A stretch of DNA of 64,000 nucleotides from Claveliimonas acetigenes (GCF_025567385.1 NZ_JAOQJU010000012.1:1-64000); one strand, 5' to 3'; positions 15,601 through 24,154 are shown, counted from the first letter of the stretch. Made by a program: numbers and translations. The notes: a model not told the origin generated them from the letters alone.

Positions 15601-18224
15601 GCCGCATCATCACTTCCTTTAGAATATACGCCGAGATAATAATTTCCGGTCGGGATTCCACTAATGTTCTGGCGAAGCGTACTGCCTTTTGTCATATCAG
15701 CGTGATAGCCATCATAACTGTCTGCGACCACCTTATTAACATCTGCTTTCTCAGCTTCCCAGCCTGCAGTATCGCCTGTTCCGAATCCCGGATTCACAAT
15801 ATAATCATCTACCGACTCTGTATTAACACCTTCAAAATAAACCTCAACCGATACGTCTGCCTTCACATTCTTAACTGCAAGTGCATAAGTTCCATCTCCA
15901 CGCTTCACAGCCGCATCTGTACTATCCTTTCCATTTACAAGGATACGGTCAATGCCGGTCTTTGGAACTATGGTTACATCAAATGTTCCGCCCTCTTCCA
16001 CCGTATTCTGTGCAGAAACTGCATATCCGCCTGCCGTTGTGCGAATCGCAATTGCATACTCTGTCTTCGGCTCTACAGCCTTTTCCAGCGACTCCGGTGT
16101 AATCACAAATCTGTCAAGATTCGGCGTTGTATTCGCCAGCACCTTCGTACCGGCCACACTCTGGGAACCGCCATAGAGGATTGTGATACCATCATCATTG
16201 TAGAATCGAAGGGTATTTTCACCCTTTGACAAATGTATCCTTATTGTTTTTTCCTTAAAGGTATCTCTGGAATATGTATTGATGAAATAATAACGCTCGT
16301 CGCTCGTTTCTTTCCCATCTTTATTCATCACAGATACTGACATATACTTATCAATAATCTTCGTATTATAGCTATGAGAACCGCAAAGTTCGTCATTGGA
16401 CTGGAATACCTGCATCTGATAGTAACCGTCTGCAGGCGCCGTATAAGTAAATTCAAGATATTTACCCACTGTTGTCTTCGCATCCTGCGCCCCGGCCAGC
16501 TCGGCAACATACTGATTTCCCGAAGCTCCATTGCTTGTCTTTACTTCAATATCCGCTCCGTTTGGAATGCAGTTCTCCGCCTCAACCGTCCAGATAAGGT
16601 CTTCTGTATCTTCCTCACTTAATTGCTTCACATCCAGATAATCCAGCGCAATATCTGCTGTGGCATCCAGATCCACAATATTAATTCCTTTCTGGAGATA
16701 AACGGTGGCAACGGCAGTCTGCCATTTTCCGTCTGTCTGGCCTACAGATACCGTTTTCGCAAGATTTTTAAGTGATGCGTCCGTATTTCCCACGTAAATG
16801 TCAGCTTCCCCGGATTTCTCAGACTGATAACGAAGCTCCATATTATACAATCCACTTTCCTCAACTACAACTGTCCAGCGGATTCCACCTCCATCCTCCA
16901 CGGATACGTCAGAAAGTCCTGTCACATAACCGCTTCCGGAATAATCCTCCAGATTCGTCTGCTTTTTCACACTTGACGTACGATTCACTTTATAAGTATT
17001 GTTGCTGACTAACGTATTAAAATCTGCATCTTCTGCCTCATATCTATCCCGCAGCCCGGTACCGCCTTCGCCATATGCACTGTCATAAGAGACAACCAGC
17101 ACATCCTGTAATACCTCGCCGTTTTCTGTCGTATCGGCAGATGTTACCGTAATCGTATGGCTGCCTGCTGCCAGATCCACATACTCTGCATGGTTTCCGG
17201 TATTATTCGTCAGCAATGTATTCTTCATTGTCATTTCTACCGGAGTTCCGCCATCTACACTCATCGTCTGAACCTGGTTGATTCCAATGCTGTTTTCCGC
17301 GTCATTTCTCTGGGTTCCTGTTCCGTTTCCATATACATAAGTCAATTTATACCGGCCGTCTACCGGCACCTGCACCGTATAGGTTAAAGTGCCGCCCTGT
17401 TTCATCAGAACTCCGCCATCATTGGAAAGATATTTTGTAGGTCCGTAATATTTTCCTGCATCCGACCATAATCCGGTAACACTCGCATTGCCTGACGTTT
17501 GCGCATTTTCAGCTTCATAATAATTCATATATGCGCAAGTAAGATAATCTCTTTCCTCAGCCTCATCTGCCTCCGTAACGGTCAGGCAATATGCGGTAGA
17601 GAACTTCATATTCTGCATACTGACAGACACATTTCCATCTTTATCAACCTTAAAATTACCGTCAATAATTGTCGGCGGGTCATACTCAGCACCTTCCATG
17701 CCTACAAAGTTTGCCGCTTCCACCTTTATATGGACATATTCTGCGTTCTTGAACAAATCTGTTTTATTAAGATTCTTCAACTGAATACTGGAGGAACCAT
17801 CCTGACCGCCGAAAAGTACCTTCGCACTTCCCTTTTCATCGTCGATTGCTGCCAGGCCATACAGTTCGTCATAATACGCACTGGAACTTACCGCCAGACG
17901 CTCTCCTGACATATCGCCATACCACTTAAATGTCCACCATGCTCCATTTCCTTCATTCGCCTCTGCCGCCAGGTCATTCAAATCATTCGCCTGGTGCCAG
18001 AACGGAAGACATCCATACAACCCGTTATCCTCCAGCCTTGCTACCCAGTTCACAAGGCGTCCCGGGATACCGCAGTCATATCCGGTCGCATACTCATTAA
18101 TGACAATCTGTGGTACTTCCGGTACTTTTGTCACCTTACCAGCTTTATGGCTGTCAATTGCTTCCTGCCAATATTTATTCCATTTGGATACAAAATCAGC
18201 TTTATGGTCCGCCATCTTAACCAA
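12621..18224 (-). CDS. SLH-anchored multi-CBM glycosidase, downstream part after in-frame TGA
   Basis: This 1867-codon reading frame is the downstream part of one gene with 18246-19136: the same frame continues across the TGA at 18246-18248. TTG 18222-18224 is only the first possible start after the stop and has no clear ribosome site. It starts inside a glycosidase-like catalytic domain; VINEYATG holds a likely nucleophile Glu (about residue 348 of the full protein). Then follow three CBM6/35-like modules opening with YYEAEN, RYEAED and TVEAEN, a beta-sandwich repeat, a CBM4/9-like module, and two malectin-like modules (YFVDCGDNN, YFVDCGDRN). Two bacterial Ig-like domains (TAPGKTEYQIGEEFD, TAPEKTEYTAGEELD), a FIVAR helical domain and three SLH domains (last 175 residues) complete it. 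It should bind glycans and stay on the cell wall. Without readthrough this part lacks a signal peptide. Confidence 0.8.
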   Translation of the reverse strand: MVKMADHKADFVSKWNKYWQEAIDSHKAGKVTKVPEVPQIVINEYATGYDCGIPGRLVNWVARLEDNGLYGCLPFWHQANDLNDLAAEANEGNGAWWTFKWYGDMSGERLAVSSSAYYDELYGLAAIDDEKGSAKVLFGGQDGSSSIQLKNLNKTDLFKNAEYVHIKVEAANFVGMEGAEYDPPTIIDGNFKVDKDGNVSVSMQNMKFSTAYCLTVTEADEAEERDYLTCAYMNYYEAENAQTSGNASVTGLWSDAGKYYGPTKYLSNDGGVLMKQGGTLTYTVQVPVDGRYKLTYVYGNGTGTQRNDAENSIGINQVQTMSVDGGTPVEMTMKNTLLTNNTGNHAEYVDLAAGSHTITVTSADTTENGEVLQDVLVVSYDSAYGEGGTGLRDRYEAEDADFNTLVSNNTYKVNRTSSVKKQTNLEDYSGSGYVTGLSDVSVEDGGGIRWTVVVEESGLYNMELRYQSEKSGEADIYVGNTDASLKNLAKTVSVGQTDGKWQTAVATVYLQKGINIVDLDATADIALDYLDVKQLSEEDTEDLIWTVEAENCIPNGADIEVKTSNGASGNQYVAELAGAQDAKTTVGKYLEFTYTAPADGYYQMQVFQSNDELCGSHSYNTKIIDKYMSVSVMNKDGKETSDERYYFINTYSRDTFKEKTIRIHLSKGENTLRFYNDDGITILYGGSQSVAGTKVLANTTPNLDRFVITPESLEKAVEPKTEYAIAIRTTAGGYAVSAQNTVEEGGTFDVTIVPKTGIDRILVNGKDSTDAAVKRGDGTYALAVKNVKADVSVEVYFEGVNTESVDDYIVNPGFGTGDTAGWEAEKADVNKVVADSYDGYHADMTKGSTLRQNISGIPTGNYYLGVYSKGSDDAAGKVKVRATVKSGKDVVSISEREINLGDAYLQTIIDFWIAEGMDVEIEIDTGSLTKGTVYVDDFSIQTIPARDTSKVDSSVLYFVDCGDNNETTLPDGELFGTRNSTTDRYYGMDGQTGYKWGVVTTEEDYPIDSSDGSAGLWTKWQTTTDWNNQDESDKSKTFRSTAYQTKDNNFEGSHKYIRYAFELEPGDYQIETGYCNKWGSCWGGDVTVKANGNEIETFNMGEATGYTDKFISRTVQAEVGEADGNELALSYERDVNGGTFYISYIKITKVESTSADLSKLEQLYKVVDSLSNEESMYEENSWKALQTAKSAAKVYLDRENVPASEQAEVDSCERTLGNAFNNLKTTASADSNLLYFVDCGDRNPATASEGVVKGTLQGSLTDQVFAKGIDTEYSWGLYDKNGDRDGYEQGNAVATKWINSKADAQDGCPVTESLVFAEGQDSAILGGSLNEEEMYISYKFQMPEAEDGVKYPVEIGLNNTWSNAFNPVVYANYDTDGREQLSADGLEVAGGTPVTVTGEVEAVDGYITIDLRVKPEENRNLTIQLTYISIAQPKEKIVELTDLDVTAPGKTEYQIGEEFDAEGMAVKAVYSDGTTRELSADEYAVRGFYTTTAGSREATVSYKEGIKIMTKSFSYDVKDSQKPVDPVTVSSIAVTAPEKTEYTAGEELDLTGIKITATYSNGDKKDIAVKDCEVSGYDNTKVGEQIVTVAYGGQTATFKVTVKEAAKPNETDKTALEAVVKAAVPDTEKAKYTEESWIAYEEALNQAKEVLADADATQKEIDDAAAALDKAAKALQRKELPYEDVKESDWFYNEVAYNYYEEIMTGMDPTHFGPYVVLPRAQFATILYRMNGEPDVTYTAKFPDVPAGQFYSEAVIWASQIGVVTGYTDSGYFGTNDPITREQMVTMMYRYADYMKYESEEPTDISKFTDADKVTEFAEKAMKWAVGNGIIEGKENADGSYRLDPQGGTSRAECAIIIQRFMEKFDK

Positions 18225-18245
18225 TGCATCCTCATCCAGCTCATG

Positions 18246-18248
18246 TCA
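18246..18248 (-). other. in-frame TGA splitting the giant glycosidase gene
   Basis: The reading frame before this codon (ending CMPDIIT) and after it (HELDEDALVKMADHK) is the same frame with no other stop over 2172 codons. A TGG Trp codon here would give the plausible motif DIITWHEL. The stop lies between the two putative catalytic Glu residues (about 186 and 348). It may be a nonsense mutation, a sequence error, or a readthrough site. Confidence 0.85.
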
Positions 18249-19136
18249 AGTAATAATATCCGGCATACAGCCATTTTCTATACAATAGGGAAGAAATTTG
18301 TCCAGATCATAGGCGATTTCGTTTCCATCGCTATCCTTCGCACGCGCCGCTGCTTCTGCTGCGTTGATTCTCTCCACAATCGCCGCCTGTTCTTCTGTTG
18401 TTGCCGTCTCAGGAATATTCTCTACCTCATAGTCATCTTCGTGAACAAAACCAAACGCTCTGTTATAATACCAATCATTCGTGCCTGCAATTGTTGCATC
18501 TTTATCAGCACTCTTAATCGCCTCATAATAAGCTTCCCATGCCACTCCAAAATCTCTGGCTCCCCAATTCGGAGTCCCCTCATTGACCGGGACATAAATA
18601 ATTGCTTTGTCAATATCTACCCTGGCGCCAATCGCATCTTTGGGCGCATCCGGAGTACCATGATCCTTTTTCCATGCCTGCTTCCATTCAGAAACTGCAG
18701 GCGCAATAATTTCCTTCAGATCCTTTGCATAAATCTTATAATCTGTCATAACACCAAATACACCATAGTAATTGCTGTTATACATCATTACCTGTTCGCC
18801 GCCGGACTCCAGAAAAGTCTTCGCCACATCCAACGCATCGCCATATGGATGCTCTGTTCCCAATGCTCCTTTTGTCGCCAGCACTTTTGCATTCAAAGGT
18901 ACAATGGTATTGGTCGTCGGAACATCTTCATTACTCACTCCATACAAAAATCCTGCAGCTCCGTGCGTAACTTCTCCCTGCCGCTTTGATAGGTCCACAG
19001 ATAACGCCTCCACGGAATTAACTGTAGAACTATTTGCTGCCTGTACGATAAGCAATGGGGAAAATGGCAATACGCCAACCGCCAGCAATACCGCCATACA
19101 CCCACACAACGCTTTTTTCCACAACTTTTTGTGCAT
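18246..19136 (-). CDS. SLH-anchored multi-CBM glycosidase, N-terminal fragment up to in-frame TGA
   Basis: A 296-codon frame that is the 5' part of the giant gene continuing at 18245-12621. It begins with a clear signal peptide (MHKKLWKKALCGCMAVLLAV..., cleavage after about VQAA, residue 34). The first half of a TIM-barrel-like glycosidase domain follows. YVPVNEGTPNW near residues 181-191 resembles the acid/base Glu-containing strand of clan GH-A enzymes (GH39-like), with candidate Glu186. Alone the product would lack the nucleophile, all CBMs and the SLH anchor, so it is probably inactive. ATG is preceded by AGAAGGAGG. It lies downstream of the binding-protein gene, separated by the repeat-containing terminator. 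The glycosidase family is a guess; exact substrate unknown. Confidence 0.75.
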   Translation of the reverse strand: MHKKLWKKALCGCMAVLLAVGVLPFSPLLIVQAANSSTVNSVEALSVDLSKRQGEVTHGAAGFLYGVSNEDVPTTNTIVPLNAKVLATKGALGTEHPYGDALDVAKTFLESGGEQVMMYNSNYYGVFGVMTDYKIYAKDLKEIIAPAVSEWKQAWKKDHGTPDAPKDAIGARVDIDKAIIYVPVNEGTPNWGARDFGVAWEAYYEAIKSADKDATIAGTNDWYYNRAFGFVHEDDYEVENIPETATTEEQAAIVERINAAEAAARAKDSDGNEIAYDLDKFLPYCIENGCMPDIIT

Positions 19137-19203
19137 AATTATCCTCCTTCTACATAACTATTTGCTTGTATTATACTTCTGTTTTCAACAGAAAAAGGGG
19201 GAC

Positions 19204-19384
19204 TTTTCTTTAAAAGGTGTAATTTTACTGCCCGTTCTTATCGCCGATAAAAAACAAAGGGGACAAGTTCGCCTCGAACTCCCTACATCATAAAAAAATT
19301 CCCGGCAATCTTCCAATGTCTTATAATCGTGACAAAGGAATACCGCCAGGAATTCTCTGCTTCATTTACTTCACTTATTTACTC
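19204..19384 (-). repeat. terminator-region repeat, copy 2 with 44-bp insertion
   Basis: Matches 12487-12624 almost base for base, including the stretch right up to the stop codon of the upstream gene and the block GGCAGTAAAATTACACC. Copy 2 has about 44 extra bp (about 19244-19288). On the minus strand the insertion begins ATGATGTAGGGAGTTC, resembling the DNA after the pheS T-box terminator. The two copies bracket the giant glycosidase gene as direct repeats. Confidence 0.85.
19291..19354 (-). terminator. terminator of the sugar-binding protein gene
   Basis: Same hairpin as at 12532-12596: minus-strand AATTCCTGGCG pairs with TGCCGGGAATT, then a run of seven T. It lies about 30 nt after the stop at 19385. 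Confidence 0.7.
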
Positions 19385-20641
19385 TTATTCACCTAACACA
19401 CCATCTATCGTTGTCTGTGCTTCTTTCGCCGCATCCTCCGGTGTTGCGTCTCCCGTTATTGACTTGTTGAATGCCAGTGAGATTGCATCGGAAATATCCG
19501 GCCAACTCTCATGAGGTCCTCTTGCCTTGGCATAAGCGAGCTGCTCCGTGAATACCTTATACGCCTCATTATCCTCACCTGTAAACTGTGTTGCAGCAAT
19601 ATCTTCCTGTGCTGCAATATACCCGAATGCAGACATCAGATATTTCACGCTCTCTTCAGAAGTCGCATATTCAAGGAATGCAACTGCTCCATCTTCATTT
19701 CCGCCGGAAATAACCGCATAATTCTCACCACCGATGTCAGAAGAATATTCCTGATCCTTCGGAATCAACGTCACCTTCCAGTTCAGATCCGGCGCTTCTT
19801 CTTCCATGGTAGGAATCTGCCATGGCCCGTTAATCATCATTGCCACATTACCGGAAATAAACTGGTTCATAACATCGCTCTGCGTCCAGTTGATGCATTC
19901 TTTGGACATTGCTCCGGATTCTGTCAGATCCTTGAATAAAGTAAGCGCTCTTATTCCGCCTTCGCTGTTAATCGTCTCATAGGATTCTCCTGTAGACCAT
20001 ACAAATGGCATAAATCCAAAGGTTCCCTCTTCATTCTGTACACTGCAGATTGCAAATCCGGTCACATCGCCTTGAGAAAGAGCCGCCGCGGCAGATTTCA
20101 GATCATCCCACGTCTCCGGCACTTCCACACCTGCCTCATTCAGCATCTCTTCATTGTAGTAAAGTCCCAGGCAGTTACATCCGAACGGAACGCCATACAG
20201 CGTATCATCCAGTGTACAGGAAGATACCGGAGCTTCGTAATAACCACTGACATCAAATTTATCTGTCAGATCTGCAAAAATTCCCATCGCCGCATAAGAA
20301 GCATGATCCGGTGAATCAATAATTACCATATCCGGAAGTTCATCTGCTGAAGCACCGATAGACAATTGCTTCTTAAAGTCTGCAAATGGTACATACTTTG
20401 ACTCCACCTCATATTCATCCTGGGATTTATTGTATTCATCAATGATCTTGTTCAATGCAACCTGATGTCCCTCCGTCTCCCAGTAATACCATATCTCCAC
20501 TTCTTCTGTTTTTTCCGCTTCTGTTGTTTCCTGTTCCGCATTATCTGAGGTTTCAAAATTACCGCATCCCGCTAAAAAACCGGCTGCCATTGCCACACAT
20601 AACAGAGCACACACTACCGTTTTTTTCATAAAACCTTTCAT
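19385..20641 (-). CDS. ABC-type sugar-binding lipoprotein (orphan)
   Basis: A 418-residue extracellular solute-binding protein of family 1 (SBP_bac_1). It has a lipoprotein signal peptide with lipobox LAGC (Cys26), so it is anchored to the outer face of the membrane. The mature part has family features such as WYYWETEGHQ, VPFGCNCLGLYYNEEML, the TWDDLKSAAAAL helix and MMINGPWQIP. It presumably binds an oligosaccharide. No permease or ATPase gene is adjacent; instead it follows a YesMN-type two-component pair by 42 nt and precedes a giant glycosidase gene. It may share permeases encoded elsewhere or act as a sensing partner for the kinase (inference). Either of the first two in-frame ATGs could be the start. 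Confidence 0.88.
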   Translation of the reverse strand: MKGFMKKTVVCALLCVAMAAGFLAGCGNFETSDNAEQETTEAEKTEEVEIWYYWETEGHQVALNKIIDEYNKSQDEYEVESKYVPFADFKKQLSIGASADELPDMVIIDSPDHASYAAMGIFADLTDKFDVSGYYEAPVSSCTLDDTLYGVPFGCNCLGLYYNEEMLNEAGVEVPETWDDLKSAAAALSQGDVTGFAICSVQNEEGTFGFMPFVWSTGESYETINSEGGIRALTLFKDLTESGAMSKECINWTQSDVMNQFISGNVAMMINGPWQIPTMEEEAPDLNWKVTLIPKDQEYSSDIGGENYAVISGGNEDGAVAFLEYATSEESVKYLMSAFGYIAAQEDIAATQFTGEDNEAYKVFTEQLAYAKARGPHESWPDISDAISLAFNKSITGDATPEDAAKEAQTTIDGVLGE

Positions 20642-20683
20642 CCTTTCTCTGTGTTTTCTGTTCTTTTGATCTACTTTCTAATA

Positions 20684-22216
20684 TTATTTATTCGCTTTTC
20701 TAAATTCCGCCGGGGATAAACCGACCGTTTCTTTAAAAACTCTCCCAAAATATTTGGAATCAGAATACCCCACCTGTTCCGCAATTTCATATTGTTTCAT
20801 ATTGCTTCCAATCAGAAGCTCTTTTGCTTTGGCAATCCTTAAGTCCCGGATAAAAATGCTGAAATTTACCCCTGTCTCCCTGCGGAACTGGGTTCCCAGG
20901 TATTCTGCGGTCAGATTCAATTTCTTAGCAATTTCCTCCAATGTGATACCGGTATGATAGAATTCCAGCGCCACATTCTTCGCCCGCATAACAGACAGGC
21001 TTAACTCCTGTTCACCATTTTCTTTCTGCATCATCTTCAGAAGTTTCCTGCTGACCCCTTCCAGCTCTTCTATACTCCGGGCATCCATAATTTCCTCCAG
21101 GAGCTTCTGCTGATTAATCTCTTTCAGAACATCTCCCCGTATTTCTTTGACTACACTGATGACATTCCACAGAAAACGCACGAAGCATTCCTTTACCTCC
21201 TTCGGCGCATATACCTTTCCACTCCTGAAATACTCAAAAAACTGCTCCAGCCCCTTCTCCATCCTGTCATAATCGGATGCGCAGACTGCCGCCTTCATAG
21301 CTCCCTCCAGTTCTACCGGGTAGACGCAGAAAACAGTCTGAATCTTAAGTACTTTCGGCCAGGATATCAGAACTCTGTCACCCAGCACAATATTCCAATC
21401 CATGTACTGCAATAATGTATGGTATGCTTCACGGAGCGCTCCGGCATTCTCTGCCCGTATCAGCCCGTAACTCAAAATATACCGGCTTTTCTCCCTTTCA
21501 TCCAGAAGTATCCGGTTCTGAAACCGTCGTTCAAGCCCTGCCTCGTCTTCATATTGATATAAGATAACTACCAGACTCTTTTCCTTCTCCACCTCCAGTA
21601 TTTCATACTCCAGCTCCATTCTTTCCGAAAGCAGGAACCGGAGTTCCTTTCTTGCCCCTTTTACCCTTTCTTCATAATTCTTTCCCAGATAGCAGTTCAG
21701 AACAAGAAGCGGCTTTTCTTTCGTAATTCCGAATTTGTTGGACAGATAGCGCTCTTTTTCTGCGTCATATTCCATCGTTCCATAAAGAAAAGCAGACAGC
21801 AGATACGCAAGGCTCCCGATTTCTCCAGGAGCTTCTTTCTGCCGTTCTTCTATTTCTTCTTCCATGCGCTTCATGATTTTCATAAATTCGCCCACAACGA
21901 TCGGCTTAATCAGATAGTCCATCACCCCAAGCCGCATTGCCTGCTGTGCATATTTAAATTCTGTATAAGCGCTCAGAATCACCGTCTTCGCCTGAATTCC
22001 CTCTTCTTCCATCTTCTCCAGCATTTCCAGCCCATCCATCACCGGCATACGGATATCCGTAAACACCAGATCCGGCTTAATCCTGCGGATGCATTCCAAT
22101 CCTTCCTTCCCATTGTCCGCCATTGCCGCCACTTCACAGTCTGGATACAGTTTCTTTATCAGATTACTGAGTCCTTCTTTAATCCGCATCTCATCTTCCA
22201 CAATCACTATCTTCAT
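20684..22216 (-). CDS. YesN-type response regulator with AraC DNA-binding domain
   Basis: A 510-residue response regulator. The receiver domain (1-120) has phospho-acceptor Asp54 in VFTDIRMPVMDG and Lys104 in YLIKPI. A long middle linker follows, and the C-terminal AraC/XylS helix-turn-helix pair is at about 405-510 (GITLEEIAKKLNLTAEYLG; YEIAEQVGYSDSKYFGRVFK). This class controls carbohydrate-uptake and glycanase genes in Firmicutes. Its ATG overlaps the end of the kinase gene by 4 nt, so partnership is secure. Likely targets are the downstream binding protein and the giant glycosidase gene (inference). Confidence 0.92.
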   Translation of the reverse strand: MKIVIVEDEMRIKEGLSNLIKKLYPDCEVAAMADNGKEGLECIRRIKPDLVFTDIRMPVMDGLEMLEKMEEEGIQAKTVILSAYTEFKYAQQAMRLGVMDYLIKPIVVGEFMKIMKRMEEEIEERQKEAPGEIGSLAYLLSAFLYGTMEYDAEKERYLSNKFGITKEKPLLVLNCYLGKNYEERVKGARKELRFLLSERMELEYEILEVEKEKSLVVILYQYEDEAGLERRFQNRILLDEREKSRYILSYGLIRAENAGALREAYHTLLQYMDWNIVLGDRVLISWPKVLKIQTVFCVYPVELEGAMKAAVCASDYDRMEKGLEQFFEYFRSGKVYAPKEVKECFVRFLWNVISVVKEIRGDVLKEINQQKLLEEIMDARSIEELEGVSRKLLKMMQKENGEQELSLSVMRAKNVALEFYHTGITLEEIAKKLNLTAEYLGTQFRRETGVNFSIFIRDLRIAKAKELLIGSNMKQYEIAEQVGYSDSKYFGRVFKETVGLSPAEFRKANK

Positions 22217-24033
22217 TCTTCTTCTCCTTCATCTACCGGAAACAAAAGAGTTACAACCGTCCCTTTGTCTACTTCACTCTCTATTCGTATTTTCGCTTTT
22301 TCTCCGTAATACATCCGCATCCGCATAATTGCATTCTCCATTCCGATATGGTTCTTCTCCGATGTCTTCGGCAGATTCCCCTCCCGAATTTTTTCCAGTA
22401 CATCTTCCGGAATCCCCTTTCCATTATCTTCAATCCGCACGCACAGTTCTTTCTCTTCCTTCCGGATAGACACCAGAAGCCGATGGGCACGGCCTACATT
22501 TTCAAATCCATGTAAAATCGCATTTTCTACAAAAGGCTGCAGCAATAATTTATGAATCTTCACCATCCGGCAATCCGGTTCCACATGCACTTCACAGGTA
22601 AATGTATTCTTCAGCCTGGTCTGCTGCAGAAAAATATACTGTTTCAGCCATTCCGCTTCTTCCTGAACCGTCACAATCCCATTACTGTTATTAATACCAT
22701 AGCGCAGAATATACGCCAGCGAGCCAATGGCGTTACTGACATCATAAGCTTCCCGGTCAATTGCCATCCAGTTAATCGTATCCAGTGTATTATACAGAAA
22801 ATGCGGATTAATCTGCGCTTCCAGTGCCTTAATCTCAGCGTTCCGCATCTGCTCCTGCGCTTCTTTTTCCTTCTTCACAGACTTCTGCAGCTCACCCATC
22901 ATCTGATTAAAAGAATCCCCAATGATTCGGATCTCTGTCGGCATTTTCTCAATCTGGTTCACCCGCACATCCAAAGAACCTTTGCCCGCTTCCTCCATCA
23001 CACCTGCCACTTTCCTGATGGAACCGGTCAGATGTCTCGTCATAACAATAATGACGGCAACCAGCAAAAGTACGGACAGAAAACTCACGCCAAATAACAG
23101 ATTCTGCTGCGATTTCAGCATTTCCACAGATTTTGCCTGGTTGGTAGCATGGACAATCTCCCACTCCATACCTTCATCATACTGGGTATAAATGGACACA
23201 CTGTCTCCGGCAAGCATGCCTGTCCTGCTTACAAAATCCCGATAAGCTTCCCTCCTTTTCTCCACCGGAAGCTCCATATCTACAACCTTCTCCGCCAGCT
23301 CTTCATCCCTCACATAAGAGACAATCCGCCCTTTCTTATCTACAATAAAATTAAAACTGTTATATCCATTCTGGCCGTCTTCCTGCAGAGACAGGCAAAT
23401 TTCCCGAAGCAGATTTTCATCAATGCTGATAACAATAATCCCTACCTGCTTCGTCGTGTCCCTGTAATCAATAATCCGATGCCCCACGTGGAACAAATAA
23501 TGCACCTCCCCCGCAAACAACGAAGCCTCCTGTGTAGACAGCAGATGGGTCCTGTTATCGCCGGAAATCAGCTCATACAACTCATCCTGCGTATATTCAC
23601 AGTTATTCTGCCAGGAATTTTCACTGGTAGAAGCAGTCAGATTATCATAAAAAGCGATGGTTCCATTGTCCGTAATCAACGTCATAGACTGAATATAATC
23701 CTTCGTATAAAACAATCCCCGTAAATATCTCCGGATAGCATTCCTATTTACCGCCACATTCTGTCCTGCATTAATCTCATCCACCATGCGGACAATCTCA
23801 TCATTCGTATAAATCTGGAACAACACATCCTCATAAGAATCCAGCCATACATTTAAATTCACCTGCGTCTGCTGCAGATTCGCCTGCGTCATCTCATCCA
23901 CACTGCTTTCCACTACTTTCGTACTATTATAATATGAAAAAAGTATCATGAAAAGCACCGGCAGGACGCTCGTCAATAAAAACGCAAGAATCAGCCTGTT
24001 CCGAAAACTCTTCTTTTGTATGGAAATTTTCAT
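22213..24033 (-). CDS. YesM-type sensor histidine kinase
   Basis: A 606-residue membrane kinase. TM1 is at about 12-35, followed by a large extracellular dCache-like sensor domain (about 36-285), TM2 near 295-315, and a HAMP domain (MTRHLTGSIRKVAG onward). The histidine kinase domain has NPHFLYNTLDTINWMA, and the ATPase has EDNGKGIPEDV and GMENAIMRM. This PF06580 arrangement is typical of kinases sensing extracellular sugars, sometimes through a binding protein. The ATG at 24033 follows AAAGGTG; the open frame extends 30 codons further but through A/T-rich promoter DNA. It forms an operon with the regulator and the sugar-binding lipoprotein. Confidence 0.92.
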   Translation of the reverse strand: MKISIQKKSFRNRLILAFLLTSVLPVLFMILFSYYNSTKVVESSVDEMTQANLQQTQVNLNVWLDSYEDVLFQIYTNDEIVRMVDEINAGQNVAVNRNAIRRYLRGLFYTKDYIQSMTLITDNGTIAFYDNLTASTSENSWQNNCEYTQDELYELISGDNRTHLLSTQEASLFAGEVHYLFHVGHRIIDYRDTTKQVGIIVISIDENLLREICLSLQEDGQNGYNSFNFIVDKKGRIVSYVRDEELAEKVVDMELPVEKRREAYRDFVSRTGMLAGDSVSIYTQYDEGMEWEIVHATNQAKSVEMLKSQQNLLFGVSFLSVLLLVAVIIVMTRHLTGSIRKVAGVMEEAGKGSLDVRVNQIEKMPTEIRIIGDSFNQMMGELQKSVKKEKEAQEQMRNAEIKALEAQINPHFLYNTLDTINWMAIDREAYDVSNAIGSLAYILRYGINNSNGIVTVQEEAEWLKQYIFLQQTRLKNTFTCEVHVEPDCRMVKIHKLLLQPFVENAILHGFENVGRAHRLLVSIRKEEKELCVRIEDNGKGIPEDVLEKIREGNLPKTSEKNHIGMENAIMRMRMYYGEKAKIRIESEVDKGTVVTLLFPVDEGEEE

Positions 24034-24066
24034 CTTTTCGCACCTTTCTCTCACCTTATGCTTACA

Positions 24067-24095
24067 ATTATAGTAATAATTAAAAAAATTGTAAA
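24067..24095 (-). promoter_or_regulatory. promoter of the two-component / binding-protein operon
   Basis: Minus-strand -35 TTTACA (24090-24095), 17-bp A/T-rich spacer, -10 TATAAT (24067-24072), about 30 nt before the kinase start. Confidence 0.7.
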
Positions 24096-24154
24096 TATAG
24101 AAAAAATCTGCCGATGCATACACACCGACAGATAAAATAATTTCTTTGATTTTC

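Noticed and set aside
18246..18248. TGA as a selenocysteine codon in the giant glycosidase
   Set aside because: No clear SECIS-like hairpin directly follows, Cys or Sec is not expected in this motif, and Trp fits the DIITWHEL context. Treated as nonsense, error or readthrough.
12621..19136. Prophage tail or S-layer protein
   Set aside because: SLH domains are at the C-terminus of a CBM-rich, glycosidase-like protein, and no phage genes are nearby.
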